This document shows, one piece after another, positions 27,136-39,100 of a DNA stretch of 64,000 nt. Position 1 is the stretch's first letter, and every line of letters begins with the position of its first letter. Made by a program: the position numbers and the translations under genes. The DNA is taken from positions 1-64,000 of the forward strand of contig JARBJD010000053.1 of the NCBI GenBank assembly GCA_033064195.1, given 5' to 3'. Source of the stretch: Blattamonas nauphoetae (Eukaryota; Preaxostyla; Oxymonadida). The notes under the pieces are model-generated. The model was not told where the DNA came from, searched no databases, and saw only the letters and a list, made by a program, of their open reading frames with translations.

Positions 27136-28681
27136 GCTCAATGAATATGAGATGAATCGTGATTCGTAGGGTAAAAAGTGACGTATTATTGCAATATCTC
27201 TCATGTTTGTTTCTTGAAAAGAGTGAAGCAATCCTCCTGGAGTGTGAAATGTAAAATTAGATAAATCAGGTGGATCTATGAGATTTATGTTGGCATTGGA
27301 CACAAAAGATGATAAGAACAGATTGGTTTGACTGATGTATCGGGAAGAAGTTGGCTGGTCTTCGGTGAATCACAAAAAAAGACGCATGCAAAACGAAGAG
27401 GTGATTCTCAGCTTCCATCTTGTGAAACCCAGAGTATCCTGAAAATTCACGATCAAACAATGATAAAACAAGAAAAGTGACCTTTTGAAATTAGATATAG
27501 TCACCTTCTCTTTCGATTACCTGATGACATCGAGCTCGCCAGTTTTGGTAGACCCGAATGCGTTTGTCCCGGTTTTGAAGAGCCATAAATGCGTTGATGT
27601 GAGCCAAGAGCTCACCATCATTGTTGCTTTGTCTTCCTTTCAAGTAATACTTCAATTCACCGAACGCCCAGAAATCGCATGGGGCGATGTCTGGGGAGTA
27701 TGGGGGATGATCTAATCTACTGAAATTGTTGCGAGCGAGAAAATTAACGGTTTGATTTGCATTATGAGAGGGTGCATTGTCCATGTGGACGCACAATTGG
27801 AAGTTGCGGAAGATCCCACCGTTTAGAGCGTTGAATTGATCCCTTAGCGGACGAAGGACGTGAATCTGAAAGTATTCAGCATTTATGGTTGAGCCGCGAG
27901 GAACTAAATGAGTAAAAGTCAGACGGGGTGTAAAAAATAGAACCAGCATTGTTTTGTCGGTGTTAATTGCGGGCCGTTCCCGCACTGGTCTCTCAAACTC
28001 TGGATCCATCCATATAAAATCGTGTTCGGTTCTCCAGCGAACCCAAGACTCATCCCCTGTCACCAGTAGATCGAAACTGAATTGGGCATGAAAATCAAGA
28101 TCTTGGATCAACTGGGTTGCGCATCGAACCCGTTTTGCTTTCTGATCATCGGTTAGAGTATGTGGAACCCAACGAAGATTTCTTTTGACCAGATGGAAGT
28201 GGTGGAATAAATATTTCTTGATTGTATCGCGATGATTGCCTGTAATACGAGCCATATGACGCAGAGAGTAGTGAAGGTCTTCATCCAGAAGAGCCTGAAG
28301 CCGGACAATGAGTTGATTGTTGATCCGGACGTGAACGGGTGTGATGCCTGTGTACGAGAAAGTGTTTGCCTCCAAAGATCGAATCACAGTTCTGCATGTT
28401 TCGAGACAAGGTCCATCAACTGGATAGTATACTGTCAGAAAATTGTGTGTTTGAGTGTAAGTCATCTGTTGGCGATGACATAGTTCGATAAGGGCCCTGT
28501 CTCTGATGCGAATGACTTTGTTGGACATCTGGGTGGGCTTGATCATGCTCAAAAAGGCAGACCCACAATTTGGAACCTTTTCTCTTCAAAATGAGGTCAT
28601 TAACAGGTGGGCGAAGTGAAAATTCACAAAAACCAAAATCCATTGAATACTGCCCATACCAAGTTTTCAGTGGCCACCCTG
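27103..28681. mobile_element. Mariner transposon, apparently complete
   Basis: The element is bounded by 35-bp repeats (27101-27135 and 28649-28683, counting the flanking TA) that are perfect reverse complements, starting TACAGGGTGGCCACTGAAAA. TA at both edges fits the target duplication of the Tc1/mariner superfamily. One open transposase gene lies inside. Identical ends and an open gene suggest a recent insertion. The 27136-27490 stretch inside the element is its non-coding 3' part, with no second gene. Confidence 0.9.
27491..28552 (-). CDS. Mariner transposase (DD34D)
   Basis: This 353-residue transposase has an N-terminal paired-type helix-turn-helix DNA-binding region (about 15-110), a linker with LRWVPHTLTDDQKAKRV, matching the mariner WVPHxL box, and a catalytic domain. 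VTGDESWV holds the first Asp, HMDNAPSHNA the second, and YSPDIAPCDFW the third, 34 residues later, giving the DD34D signature of mariner. Length fits the family (about 345). The frame is open from start to stop with no defect seen. It sits about 100 bp from the right repeat on the minus strand, as expected for the gene's 5' side. Activity cannot be judged from sequence alone. Confidence 0.92.
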   Translation of the reverse strand: MSMIKPTQMSNKVIRIRDRALIELCHRQQMTYTQTHNFLTVYYPVDGPCLETCRTVIRSLEANTFSYTGITPVHVRINNQLIVRLQALLDEDLHYSLRHMARITGNHRDTIKKYLFHHFHLVKRNLRWVPHTLTDDQKAKRVRCATQLIQDLDFHAQFSFDLLVTGDESWVRWRTEHDFIWMDPEFERPVRERPAINTDKTMLVLFFTPRLTFTHLVPRGSTINAEYFQIHVLRPLRDQFNALNGGIFRNFQLCVHMDNAPSHNANQTVNFLARNNFSRLDHPPYSPDIAPCDFWAFGELKYYLKGRQSNNDGELLAHINAFMALQNRDKRIRVYQNWRARCHQVIEREGDYI

Positions 28682-28683
28682 TA
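28649..28683 (-). repeat. Right terminal inverted repeat of mariner
   Basis: Perfect reverse complement of the left repeat, ending in GGCCACCCTGTA with the TA target bases at the outer edge. Confidence 0.92.
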
Positions 28684-28849
28684 TACATCCGACGTTCGTG
28701 TGGACCCGAAATTCCATATGAAAATGTCCCAAGTTCATTTACCATGTCAAAAGTTAAATCAATGAACAATATCGATGTTGAATGAAGAGTTCTTGAAAAT
28801 GAACGCGCTTACAGGAAGAGAAAATTCCTAAATATCAATAGAACCCGTT

Positions 28850-30067
28850 TTATTCTTTTTTCATCATTTCCTTCGCAATCTCAACAGCTAGTCGAACATT
28901 ATTTTCGACAAGGGCTTTGTTTGCTTCAAGTGACTTCCCTTTCGTCAATTCAACAATTTTCTCCAGGAGGAAGGGGGTGGAATGCTTTCCCCTGATTCCT
29001 TTCTCATCGGCTTCCTTGACTGCAGCTTCAATCACAGAATCGATGGCCTAAAGAGGATAGATAGATTAGAAAAACCCAAAATCGATAGATATGAATCCAA
29101 CATGACTGAACAGGAAAAAAACCTCATGAGGAATGCTATGTTCTTCCGGAATTGGATTAACAACAAGAATACCACTTTGAGATTTGATAATATCGTGTTG
29201 GATTCGGAACATGGTCGAGATCTGGAAGGTTCATCATTGGTTTGAGAGGCACACTTCTTTTGCTGATTCAACAGACATTTCAAGTGGAATTCCAGAAGTT
29301 CGAGAATAGAATGCGGGAAGATCTTTTGTTTGATACCCAACAACAGCAACCTTTGATAATGACGATGAAAATGGTGAAAGTGACAAACTCCTTCAGTTTC
29401 GAGATATTCCATTGTCTTTGGAAGATCAAGAATTGCTTTCGCACCAGCACACACAACCACCACAGGAGAACGAGAAAATTCACGCAGATCAGCGGAAACA
29501 TCCCAGGTTGTTTCAGCACCACGATGTACACCACCGATTCCTCCAGTTGCGAAAACATGAATCCCAGCTGACGCAGCAAGAAGCATTGTTGTGGCGACGG
29601 TGCATGATCCATCGAGTTGATGCATCATAACGTACGGAAGGTCCCGACGAGATGTCTGGAGAGGTAAAAAAGGAACTGAAAAACCTTTGTGACTTTTAAA
29701 CCTTCTTTTCCAAGATGCTCAATCTCATCTTTTGTAAGTCCGACTTTTGGAACACCCTGAATGAATAGAAATAAGCCAAAAACCAACCTTGATGATTGCG
29801 ATTGTTGCAGGAACTGCTCCCAATGAACGAACTAAATCCTCCAATTTATAAGCAAGCTGGACGAAAATGTGAAGTTCCAAGTAAATATCGGACAGACATT
29901 GACATTATCTGGATACGGCATTCCATGTGAGATGATTGTTGATTCTGGATGAAATGAGACACTGAACGACACAAGGAAGAAATACCCATGGCTACAATTG
30001 GCTTTCCAGATTTAAGAGCTTCGGACACTTCCTCATTAGTTTGTATCGTCAGATGAGAGAGACTCAT
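28850..30067 (-). CDS. psuG: Pseudouridine-5'-phosphate glycosidase, 8 exons
   Basis: The enzyme splits pseudouridine 5'-phosphate to uracil and ribose 5-phosphate in RNA-nucleoside breakdown. Family landmarks appear in order: [113 protein letters not shown] and [18 protein letters not shown]. Seven short introns are needed to join them: 29945-29985, 29857-29897, 29757-29787, 29656-29684, 29351-29388, 29222-29254 and 29048-29122. All have GT-AG borders and lengths of 29-75 nt. The start at 30067 (MSLSHLTI) is the first Met of the frame and gives the usual N-terminus. The rebuilt length is close to the bacterial enzyme. Confidence 0.9.
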
Positions 30068-30275
30068 TTCGACCTATTGATCAACCCAGTTTCCATCTGT
30101 TGAATCCGTTTCAGGGCTTATGAAGATCAGTCTCCAATGTGAAAAAGTGATCGTTGAGCAATGGAGATAACTAGATTGAAATATCTCTACTCTATTAGAT
30201 GCTCCCTCCTCTCTCCCAAAACAAGAATAACTTGAAATGGACGGAATAATTCCAAATGAATGTTGACATATATGC

Positions 30276-30781
30276 TCAGACTTCTGTGCTCACTCGATCT
30301 GGGATATCTGGATTACTGAAGAACACGTCGACAGATTGCGGTATGTGATCTGCCTTGAAATCATAGAGAATAGTCACTGTTGGAGGATTATCCTTCGTCC
30401 CACCCTTAATCCCAAGTTGTTCTAGTGTTGCAAACTCATCTTTAAGTTGTGTATTCGGTGCCCGCGTCTCCCTGAACAATTCGATTCCTTGGATGGTTCC
30501 TCGATGCTGTTCGCTAATACGTTCAATGACAGTGTATAGATGTGTGCGTGTTGATGTCTTAAACCTATTTCCAGAAAATGGAGGAAGAGTGCAATCACCT
30601 TTAGGAAAACCGTTGAAAAAAGATACGTGAAATCAAGGTATGTCCAGGAGATTAGCCGAATATTTAAGATGACATATTGCTCATCTAAATCTGCAGGAGG
30701 TTCATAATCAAATTGAACGGCGGGAGTGTCGCTCTTCTTCGATTTTTTTCCCTTCTTTTTACCTTTCTTCTTTGGAGGCAT
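30276..30781 (-). CDS. Small conserved protein with Lys-rich N-terminus, 2 exons
   Basis: Exon 1 (30627-30781) starts MPPKKKGKKKGKKSKK and runs to WTYLDF. A 62-nt GT-AG intron (30565-30626) is followed by exon 2 (30276-30564), reading THLYTVIERISEQHRGTIQG, then ELFRETRAPNTQLKDEFATL, and ending with TVTILYDFKADHIPQSVDVF. The joined protein is about 147 residues. The alternation of strands and helices, with LxxLGIxGG before a last strand, resembles a ubiquitin-like fold. Basic KKGKK starts are common in axonemal and basal-body proteins. I do not recognise the family. It is divergent from the DHHC gene, 156-207 bp away. Confidence 0.55.
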
Positions 30782-30937
30782 TGTTAATGGGTCTCAACAC
30801 TCCGTCATCAATATCACGCAATCACTTGTATCCCTCCCTGTTTTCAAGGAGGTATTTGGTTCTGAATACTCTAGAACACATTTCAGGTCCAAGTTCAGAA
30901 GATCAAATCTCCGACGGACTTTTGTGTAACCTGACGA

Positions 30938-32849
30938 ATGTCATGCTGGAGCGTTGTTGATCCATGTGCAAATCGTCATGGACGAATAATGAGCGGAAAA
31001 CGAAGACTCACCGGCTTTCAGAACCCATGGAATCGAAGTCAAATCTTGGCCTACATTCTCCTTCTTGCAGAACTCATTCTCTACCTTATTGTGGTCCCCT
31101 TTTCTTACACCTTGGGTGCATTCTTTGCAATTTTCTTCATATTTCTGGTGACATGGTGTATTTCCATCGTTTTCATGGTTCTCGTTACAAATCGTTCCCC
31201 TGCTGATCCCTCGCTCTCCAATCCCAAAATGGCCCCAAATTTGTACCCTATTGGTCAAGATCCACGTGATGAAGATCCATTATTGAGATTCTGCGCGAAA
31301 TGTCAATCATTTGTGTATCCATCTTTTTTCTCAGTTTTTTCCTGTAGGCATGCCGATTCAAAACATTGCAACTACTGTAATCAATGTGTGAGTGGGTTTG
31401 ACCACCATTGTCTTTGGCTCAACACTTGTGTTGGGGATCAAAACTACACACTCTTTTTTCTCTTCGTCCTCACTCTTACCATTCATGCAACGTTCTCCTT
31501 CGTCACGACAGTAGTAAGTTTTCCCATTGTCTTTGTTTCAAAGCAGAAAACCCTCCGATACATGCACCGTACGATTCATCAATTTTTTCATTCACTGTAG
31601 AAATCCCTCACACCATCTTACTGGTTCTGTCGTTGGTCCCAACCCTTCCAACATTCATTTTCGTTGCCCAACTTCTTGTGTATCACACTTGGTTGAGTTT
31701 GTCCTTCTCTACCAGACTTTTTCAGAATGTACGCATCAAAGGACGTGGGATCGAATTCAACTACAAAGACGGAAGGAACAAGAACTACAACGATCTATGG
31801 AGCCACAACAGGAGATGGTGAGAATGCCAGATCAAGTAGTATCTGCGTTTTCTGAAGTGTCTGCTAGTGGCAGTGATTCTGGTGCCAATAGGGTCACACA
31901 GAAGTCTAAACCGCCACAAAACTCATCAAAATCCACACAACTTGCGGATTCCCGGAGCGAACAAGGACGGGCAAATAAAAGACAACCAGAATCACAACCA
32001 TCACCTCTACCACCACCAGCACCACAAAACGACCCATCCATTCCTCAAAAATCTTCTGAACACAGGAAAAAGAACACAAATCCCGTCAAAATCACTCTCC
32101 AGGAGCCCCCATCGCCTCCTCCGCATCATTCGCACCCTGTAACGCCAACCTCAGTCCAGCCTCATCCCAAAAAGAAGAAGAAAAAGAAGAAGAAGAAGTC
32201 ACAAGTTACTCATCGCACGTCATCCAAAGCGGACAGTTCTTCAGACAGTCTTGCTGATCTGTCCATCAGCACATCATCCTCTCTCTCTGCACGAACCCCA
32301 ATCTCTTCCTCTCCACGACCCCCAACCTCTTCCTCCCCACGACCTCCCAAGTCTTCTTCCGCACGACCTCCAAAATCATCTTCCGCACGACCTCCAAAGT
32401 CTTCTTCCACACGACCAGCCTCTTCCTCCATACGACCTCCAACCTCCCCCACCCCCAAACGACCTCCAATCTCACCCACACAGAACCGGTCTTCGTCTTC
32501 GAAACCCAAACGACAGATCTCCAAAAGTCCAGCTCCACTTGAAAGAACTCAGCCAACACGATCATCTTCCACTCCAGCCAAATCGAAAGACTTGAATCGA
32601 AGCGTGTCGCCATCTCCCCGCAAACATCACACCCGTCAACTGAACAACTCTCTGACAACTTCCGTCCCGCCTCCCACATCAAATGCCAAATCGACTGATG
32701 AAGTTCTCCCGAAGCCTCGTCGCCGCAGATCTCAACATCTTCCTCCTCTTCCCACTCCGAGCAGCAACAAAGTCACGAAAACGGCTCCTCCTCGCCACAA
32801 TTCTCAGCAAAGCCGTGAGCATCCTTCACCAAGGGGGGATCCTGGTTGA
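30938..32849 (+). CDS. DHHC-type palmitoyltransferase with long Ser/Pro-rich tail
   Basis: This integral membrane enzyme attaches palmitate to protein cysteines. Two membrane segments lie in [20 protein letters not shown] and [20 protein letters not shown]. The Cys-rich domain has [23 protein letters not shown] (active Cys in DHHC) and LWLNTCVG. Two further membrane segments and the TTxE-like motif TWDRIQLQ follow. Three introns restore these: 31315-31347 (33 nt), 31518-31546 (29 nt; 31518-31600 is an alternative acceptor) and 31697-31725 (29 nt). The tail of about 350 residues is low complexity, with SSxRPPKSS repeats near 32290-32480 and a [10 protein letters not shown] run. The start could be 30938 or MSGKRRL at 30989, which I favour. 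Confidence 0.85.
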
Positions 32850-33197
32850 TGATCCGGGATTTTGCACTTATGGTCCATGCATCAATGTTCTTGCAGCTTC
32901 GACTTCCAAAAACATTGCCATTTTATTCATTCTGATGATTCATTACTCATCAGGAATCAGATTCCTCTTTTTTCCCATTCTTTCCGCATCCCCGTAGATT
33001 ATCCTTTTTTCCACTCCTTTTTCGTTTTTCTCTGGATGGGATCAGAGATAAATGGATAACTTCGACAAAGTCTTTGAGAATTGAGTCAGTAAGAACAAAA
33101 TAAGACGCATTGACATACAGCTCATGAAAGAAAGGTCTCTTCATTCATAAATAAGCAAAAAATTAAAAAAACGCTGACAGAGATACTAACAACTGGC
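32850..33197. other. Intergenic spacer between convergent genes
   Basis: These 348 bp separate the ends of the DHHC and DOCK genes. I see no gene, repeat or structure of note; TTTTTCCACTCC-like pyrimidine runs are present. Confidence 0.6.
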
Positions 33198-36100
33198 CTA
33201 CCCCAGTTTCTCTTCTTCATCCTCCTCCTCGATCCACCTCAAAGGTGGCATCACTCCAAGATGTTCCTCCAGCCGTTCCAACAGTTCATTAAACTTGATT
33301 TTCAGTTCCTCCGTCCACCCTTCAGGCACACTTGTCCTGCTCTTCTTCTCTCCTCGTTCCACCTCTCTCAACATCAAGAGACCCTCTCGACACGATTCCA
33401 CAAATCTGACAAACACGTCACGAATCATAGCTTTGTCCTCTTCACTTGTAGTTTCTTTGTTCTTCTCCAAAAAGCATGTGATGACAGCAGTGGCTCCAAC
33501 ATTCACTTGTGGTGCAATTCCGCCAGAGATGAGTGGCATAAGATGCTTCACATCGTCTTCTCTCGTCGCCTTTCGGATATCACTCACTCGCTGATGCAGG
33601 TCCATCACAGCGTTCTGGGCGGGGGAGTGCTCGTGGACGTGCATTCCTCCGGGTTTGACACAAACCCGTCGAGATGAGAACGGATGTGGATGGACTGTTT
33701 CCAAAATCGTTCTTCTGAGCCAGATTCGCTCCATTTCAGCGTCTTTCAAAGTTCCGGTCTTGATAAAAGCAGAATCGAAGAAGTACTTTGTGAATCCGAC
33801 AACCTGGTCTAAATCATTCTCCCGCATGTCCTCCTCTTCCTCCGGGAAGAAAGGCTTCACAGCGGTCAAATGGATGTGTGGAATTTTCTTCTCATCATCT
33901 GTCAATTCCCTCATTTGCGGGGTGGCGATGATGATCGGTTCGACCCCAAACCGTTTTTTGTATTTTTCAACCAATTTTCGTTTTGTGTCGCCTAAACTGA
34001 GGAAGTCTGTCTCTTTCAGAATGTATTCTACTCCGTCCTCCTTCTTGAACGGCGTGCCATGTAGACCAACACGATAGAACATCCATTTGATCCTCACCCA
34101 GACAGGCTGAGCTATGACAAGCCCCAAATTCTCTCTTCCCATTCCGTCTGCTGCTTCTTCCATCTTCGTCACGTCGTCCACAGCTTCGGCCAAACAGTAC
34201 ACGATTCTCCACAGCAGAACAGCAAATTCATGCAGTCCAGCCAGTCGGAGAGCATCTGCTGCTTGTGAAGCGATTGATACGAGATGAGAGAAAGTGAAGA
34301 AACCAGACGAGAGGAAGGTTTCGACTGTGTCATTGTCGGAGAGGATGGAGGTGAGCTGAGCAGGCGTGTATAACGTGAATGTTGGGATGATTGCCGAGAG
34401 AATATCGTCCCAAACACAGTTCAGACTGCCGTATTCCTTGCGAAGACGTTGGGTAAGCCTGTCTTTGGCTGAAGGGAGTGTTGGTCTCGTTTTAATGAAA
34501 TCGGATCGGACTGGAAGATGTTGTGGTTTCTTAATCTTCTTCAACAAGCCAAATCTTTCGTCTTCTCTCCACATTGCACACAGGATGTCCAACACAACAG
34601 CCGTCATCATTGTCATCAGAATCGCACATTCATCTTCAGTTTTGGGCGAGTCCTGCAAGATCGCCATCTGTCTCTCCATCATCGCGATTCGGATGGCAGG
34701 TGTCATCGCATAACCATCAGCAAGGTCAGCCGCGTTCTCAGCTTTGAGGTCATTGTCTGTGTCGCCTAATTTGGAGAGCGACGCCATGTCGTCGAGGATT
34801 GCGTGGAGACGTGGTGTCAGATCGGAGGAGAGGATGAGTGACGAGAGAGGAAGAGGGAAAGTGAGAGAGTTGGGTGGGATAAAGAGAAGTCGGAGTGGAT
34901 GTTGGAGGGAAGTGAGTGAGTGGAGGAACGGATTATCAGAAGGTGTGTGGGTTGGTGTCTCTGACAGCGATGAAACAAACAATTGAAGGATGCTGTTGAA
35001 CCTGTCCAATGACGAGTGGAGGGTTGCGAGTGGCTCAGTTTCCAATTGATTCAATACTGATACACATGTCAACATGAGTGACGAGAAATGGATGAGTGTT
35101 TGAGTGAGGAGGAGATCAAGCAGGGCAATGTCAGCGAGAAGTTGGATGGCGTGCTCACGGACGACTTCACATGGGAGAGAGAAGCAGACGAGGAGGGATG
35201 TGAAGAGAGGGCGTGTGGTTGTGTGAGGGGAGGAGAGGAGGAGAGGGGCTGAGATATGCAGCATGTAGTGGATGAATGAAAGCAGACTCACAATTTGATT
35301 CTGTAATGAAAGAGGAAGCTTCTTGGACGGGTTCTGCTTATTTGTGAGAACCAGAAGCGTTGATTTAAGGATTGAAATTAACGAAATCCAAAGTTGGGTG
35401 ATCGTGTCTCTTCGAGCCAGATCGGTAACTCCTCCAGTCACTTTGTATCTGCTGAGCCAATCATCTCGAGATGTCTGGATTGAAGTCGAATCGGATTTCC
35501 ACAACTCCCACCACAACTTCCACACATTCCATTCTTCTTCTTCTCCAGTCAGGTTTGGGTGGAGTTTGGCTGACGACGAGAGGATGGCGAAGAGAGTGGT
35601 GAAGAAGGGAGGGAAGATAATGTCGAATCCAGTCAACATTGGCGGACACTGAAGAAACGGGGACCAAGCAGAGGATCGATGGAGTGCGAAAACGAAGAGT
35701 AACTCCAGCGCGCTTGAGATAGTTCCAAGTAGGTCGTCCACAACCCACTTCACCCTCTCCCGCACCTCCGCTGACTTCCTCCACTCATTCACTGACTTGG
35801 CTTGTGTGTTCTCTCCCGCAATGGCGAGAGAGGATGAAGATCGACGGATGGGTGTGTTGGCAGGGCTGCTGGTTTGTGGGATTTGAGGAGCGATGAGGCC
35901 GAGATAGTCTTTTCGTTTCTGTTTCATGTCAAGTTGTTTGGCGATGAGGACAGAGATTATGTTTGGATGGAGGATTGTGAGCGACTGGCCGAGAAGGAGA
36001 GCGAAGTCTGTCTGTTGGGAGGCTGGGATTGTGAAGAAGAAGCGACGAAGGACGTTTGTGTTGGAGTTTCTGACGAGCCAAAGGATGATCAAGTGGAAGG

Positions 36101-39100
36101 CGATCAATTCTGTAAAATCATCGTCTTGTTCACTCAGCGATTCGGTGACTCTGAGTTGATTGAGAAGCCGAGAACGACTCAAAGACGTCTGCAGAAACGC
36201 GAACAACATTCTTGAGAGTTCTGTTCGAATGGAAGAAGCCTTAGAAATCGAATCTTGTGAATGTTGTTGATTTTGGAGGGCAGTGTTGATGGAATAATCA
36301 GCACTCAGATCGATGCTTCCCAGCACGTTCAGCATCAACTGGAATGGGTGGACAGCCGCAGCGCGAGGGGGTTGACACTTCAGTAGCTCTTCAATCTCGT
36401 CAGGTTCCGAAGTTGTCTGTGTCTTTCCCTCACTCTCCCAGACACCATCACTATTGATCAAAGTGCAGACTAGCCTGTTTGATGTCTTCTCCAAACACTT
36501 CACAGCAACATCGACCCAATTGTCATCGTCATTCATATCAGCGTCTCTCTTCGCATTCCCTCTGTCCGCGTCTCGCCTTCCCTGCGACCTCAGCATCTGC
36601 CGGTGATCAAAACAAACAAATAGAGATCGAATGAATGCGTGAGAGACGAAGAAAACGACTGGCTTCGTGTCATTCAATCCTTTCGGCTGATAAGTTCTTC
36701 TGAAAGCAGCATATTCTTGAAAGTGTTGAGATTGCTGCTGTTCCGGCGTGGCGTTTGGGTTTGAGACGAGAGCAGACGACATACAATTCTGGGTGAGGAA
36801 GAGGTCAAAACTGAGGAAGAGCAGAGGAGGCCAGAACGAGTCAATCAAAAGACTGATGACGTGTTGGTTGTGCTGTCGAGAGAAAGGCGAGGCAGCTGCG
36901 ATGATATTGTTTCTGTTGTCTTCTTCTCTGACTGTGGTGGGATGGCAGTGGGCAAGGAAGAGAACAATCAGTCCATTGACAACACCAACATCAACCACTG
37001 TCCAGAGAAGGGCGAAGAAGCGAGACAGTTCACTAACAATCATCTTTCCGATAAAATATGGTGAGAACGAAGCGAAGAGAGCAGTGCTGATGGTGAATGA
37101 GCGTAGAATGGCAATGAATTCTGGAGAGAGTGTGAGTCTCTTCTCAATCGGCTGTGGAATGTTTGTTGGATTTGGTGTTTTGGACGGGAATTGTTTTGCT
37201 TGAGTCAGGAAAAGAGACTTCAGAACAGAGCCAAACAAGAACCAGCTGAACAAGACGTGGTCGTATTCGCTGAGAGAGTTTTTGGGTGAGCTCGTCCTCT
37301 TCTCAGCGACGAGTTCACACATTCGGAGAGAGTTCGGAGCGAGATTCGTGTTGTGCTTGAATGGAAGACAATGTTTCAGGATTCCACCTTTCCCATTCTC
37401 AAGTTCTTGAACGAATGAATCGACATAAGCCTGATCTTCCTCCGTCAACGCTCCCTTCAGCACATCAATCGACTCCAAATACGATTCCAATCCATCCTGG
37501 AATGGGACAGCAAAAGAGACGTCGCTTGCAGGGCTAATCTGGGTGTGTGATCTGATGGACGACGTGAACGCTGGAAGGAGACGCTGAGCCTGCTTCGGCC
37601 AGTCCACACTTTGGAGAACGTTAGTTGCTTTGAGATTGGAGGCGGTTGACAGGAATGATGAGAGAGGGGTGTAAGACGTGGCTGATATGGTTGCTCGGAG
37701 GGGAGACGAAACTGAGTGCTGGTTGGCGGGGAGTGAAGGCGATGGAAGGCTGGCGATTGACGATGTGGATTCAGAATATTGGTGGTTTGTGGGGGTTGCC
37801 GGCTTCCTGCTCCATTCTTCGTCCTTCTGCTTCTCCGCTGCGAATGCTACTTCCACGTTCGATTTCAAAAAAGGGACGAACATGTGAAAGATTGCTCTCC
37901 ACGCTGCTTCAATCATCAGCAGACACCAAACCTTCATCAGTCGATAGTGGATGCTTTGTGTCTCATCCTCCTTGTCGTCCTTCTCTCCCATCACCAAGAG
38001 CTCGCCATGGAAGTCCTCTTCACCAAACTGCTGCCGAATCTCAAGTCCCAGCTTCAGGTGGTTCTCCAGATAGTCAACAGCGATGGTAGGTCTGTTGAAG
38101 AGCGTGGGAGTGACGAAGAAGTTCCGCTCCAGCCAGAGCAAGTTCCTCTTCTTGGCATTCTTCTCTCGCGACACAACGAGCGGTTCGTGTCTGTTGGTGT
38201 GCCATGAGATGGAAAGGAGTGAGATGACGTCGGTGAAGACGGTGAATGCGTAGTGGAGTTCGGATCGACTGTGAAGTGAAGGGGTCGTGATGGGTGGGAT
38301 GCTTGTTCTGGGTGCAATTGGTGCCGCATGTGAGACTGCCTGAGCGTTCTGACCTGTTGCGGGAGCATTCGGGAGAGGAGGATCAGTCGTGACGAGAAGG
38401 AAGAGAAGGCTGTTCATGAGAAGATGAAAGTGTTGAGAATATGACTGGAGTGATGACAGGTCGGAGTGGATCTGGAGCTGTTCAGAGATCGAGTGTGTCG
38501 TGTTCCACGGTGTTGAGCGTGCGATTGCTGGAAATCCGATGAGAGGATGATTGGAGATGGGTGGTGTGATTATTGGTGTGTGTGACTTTGGAGTTTCAAG
38601 TGGAGAACGCCGTTTCGAGTCGTCTTCGCTTTTTCGTGATTTCTCGTCTTCGCTCTTCCGTGACTTCTCGTCTTCTCTTCCCACCTTCGTCCATTCTTCT
38701 CCTCCGGTCTCCGTGGCTGCAACACGTCTCTGCCACACTCTGCCTTTGATCAGTGACTGTGTTTGCATCCACCCCGAATGGTTGAACAAAGAGTTGTACG
38801 CATCAGATCCTGCGTGCTCTCTCAAAATCGACAATACAGTCTTGAACTCCGACGTGAACGACGAAATAATCTTTTTGATGGCCGTTCCAGACGATGTGGT
38901 GTTGTGTGTCAGAAGTGTTCGGAGGAGAGGAGACGGTGGGAGAAGAGACGAGACATACCGAGTCGCCACAGTGAACAGCGGTGCTCCGTCCAGCATGTAT
39001 TGCTGAGCGTCTGACTCCGGAATGGGTTTAGCACACGCGTTCTGAAGTGTTGTGAGAGGTGACTGGGATGGCAGAAGAACAGGAAGTCTGTGTGTGACAA

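Noticed and set aside
31527-31725. First part of the plus-strand frame that runs to 32849
   Set aside because: Only the part after the intron ending at 31725 fits the palmitoyltransferase. The earlier part is another frame of the membrane exons.
32210-32682. Minus-strand frames opposite the Ser/Pro-rich tail
   Set aside because: Antisense of a low-complexity repeat, with no independent support.
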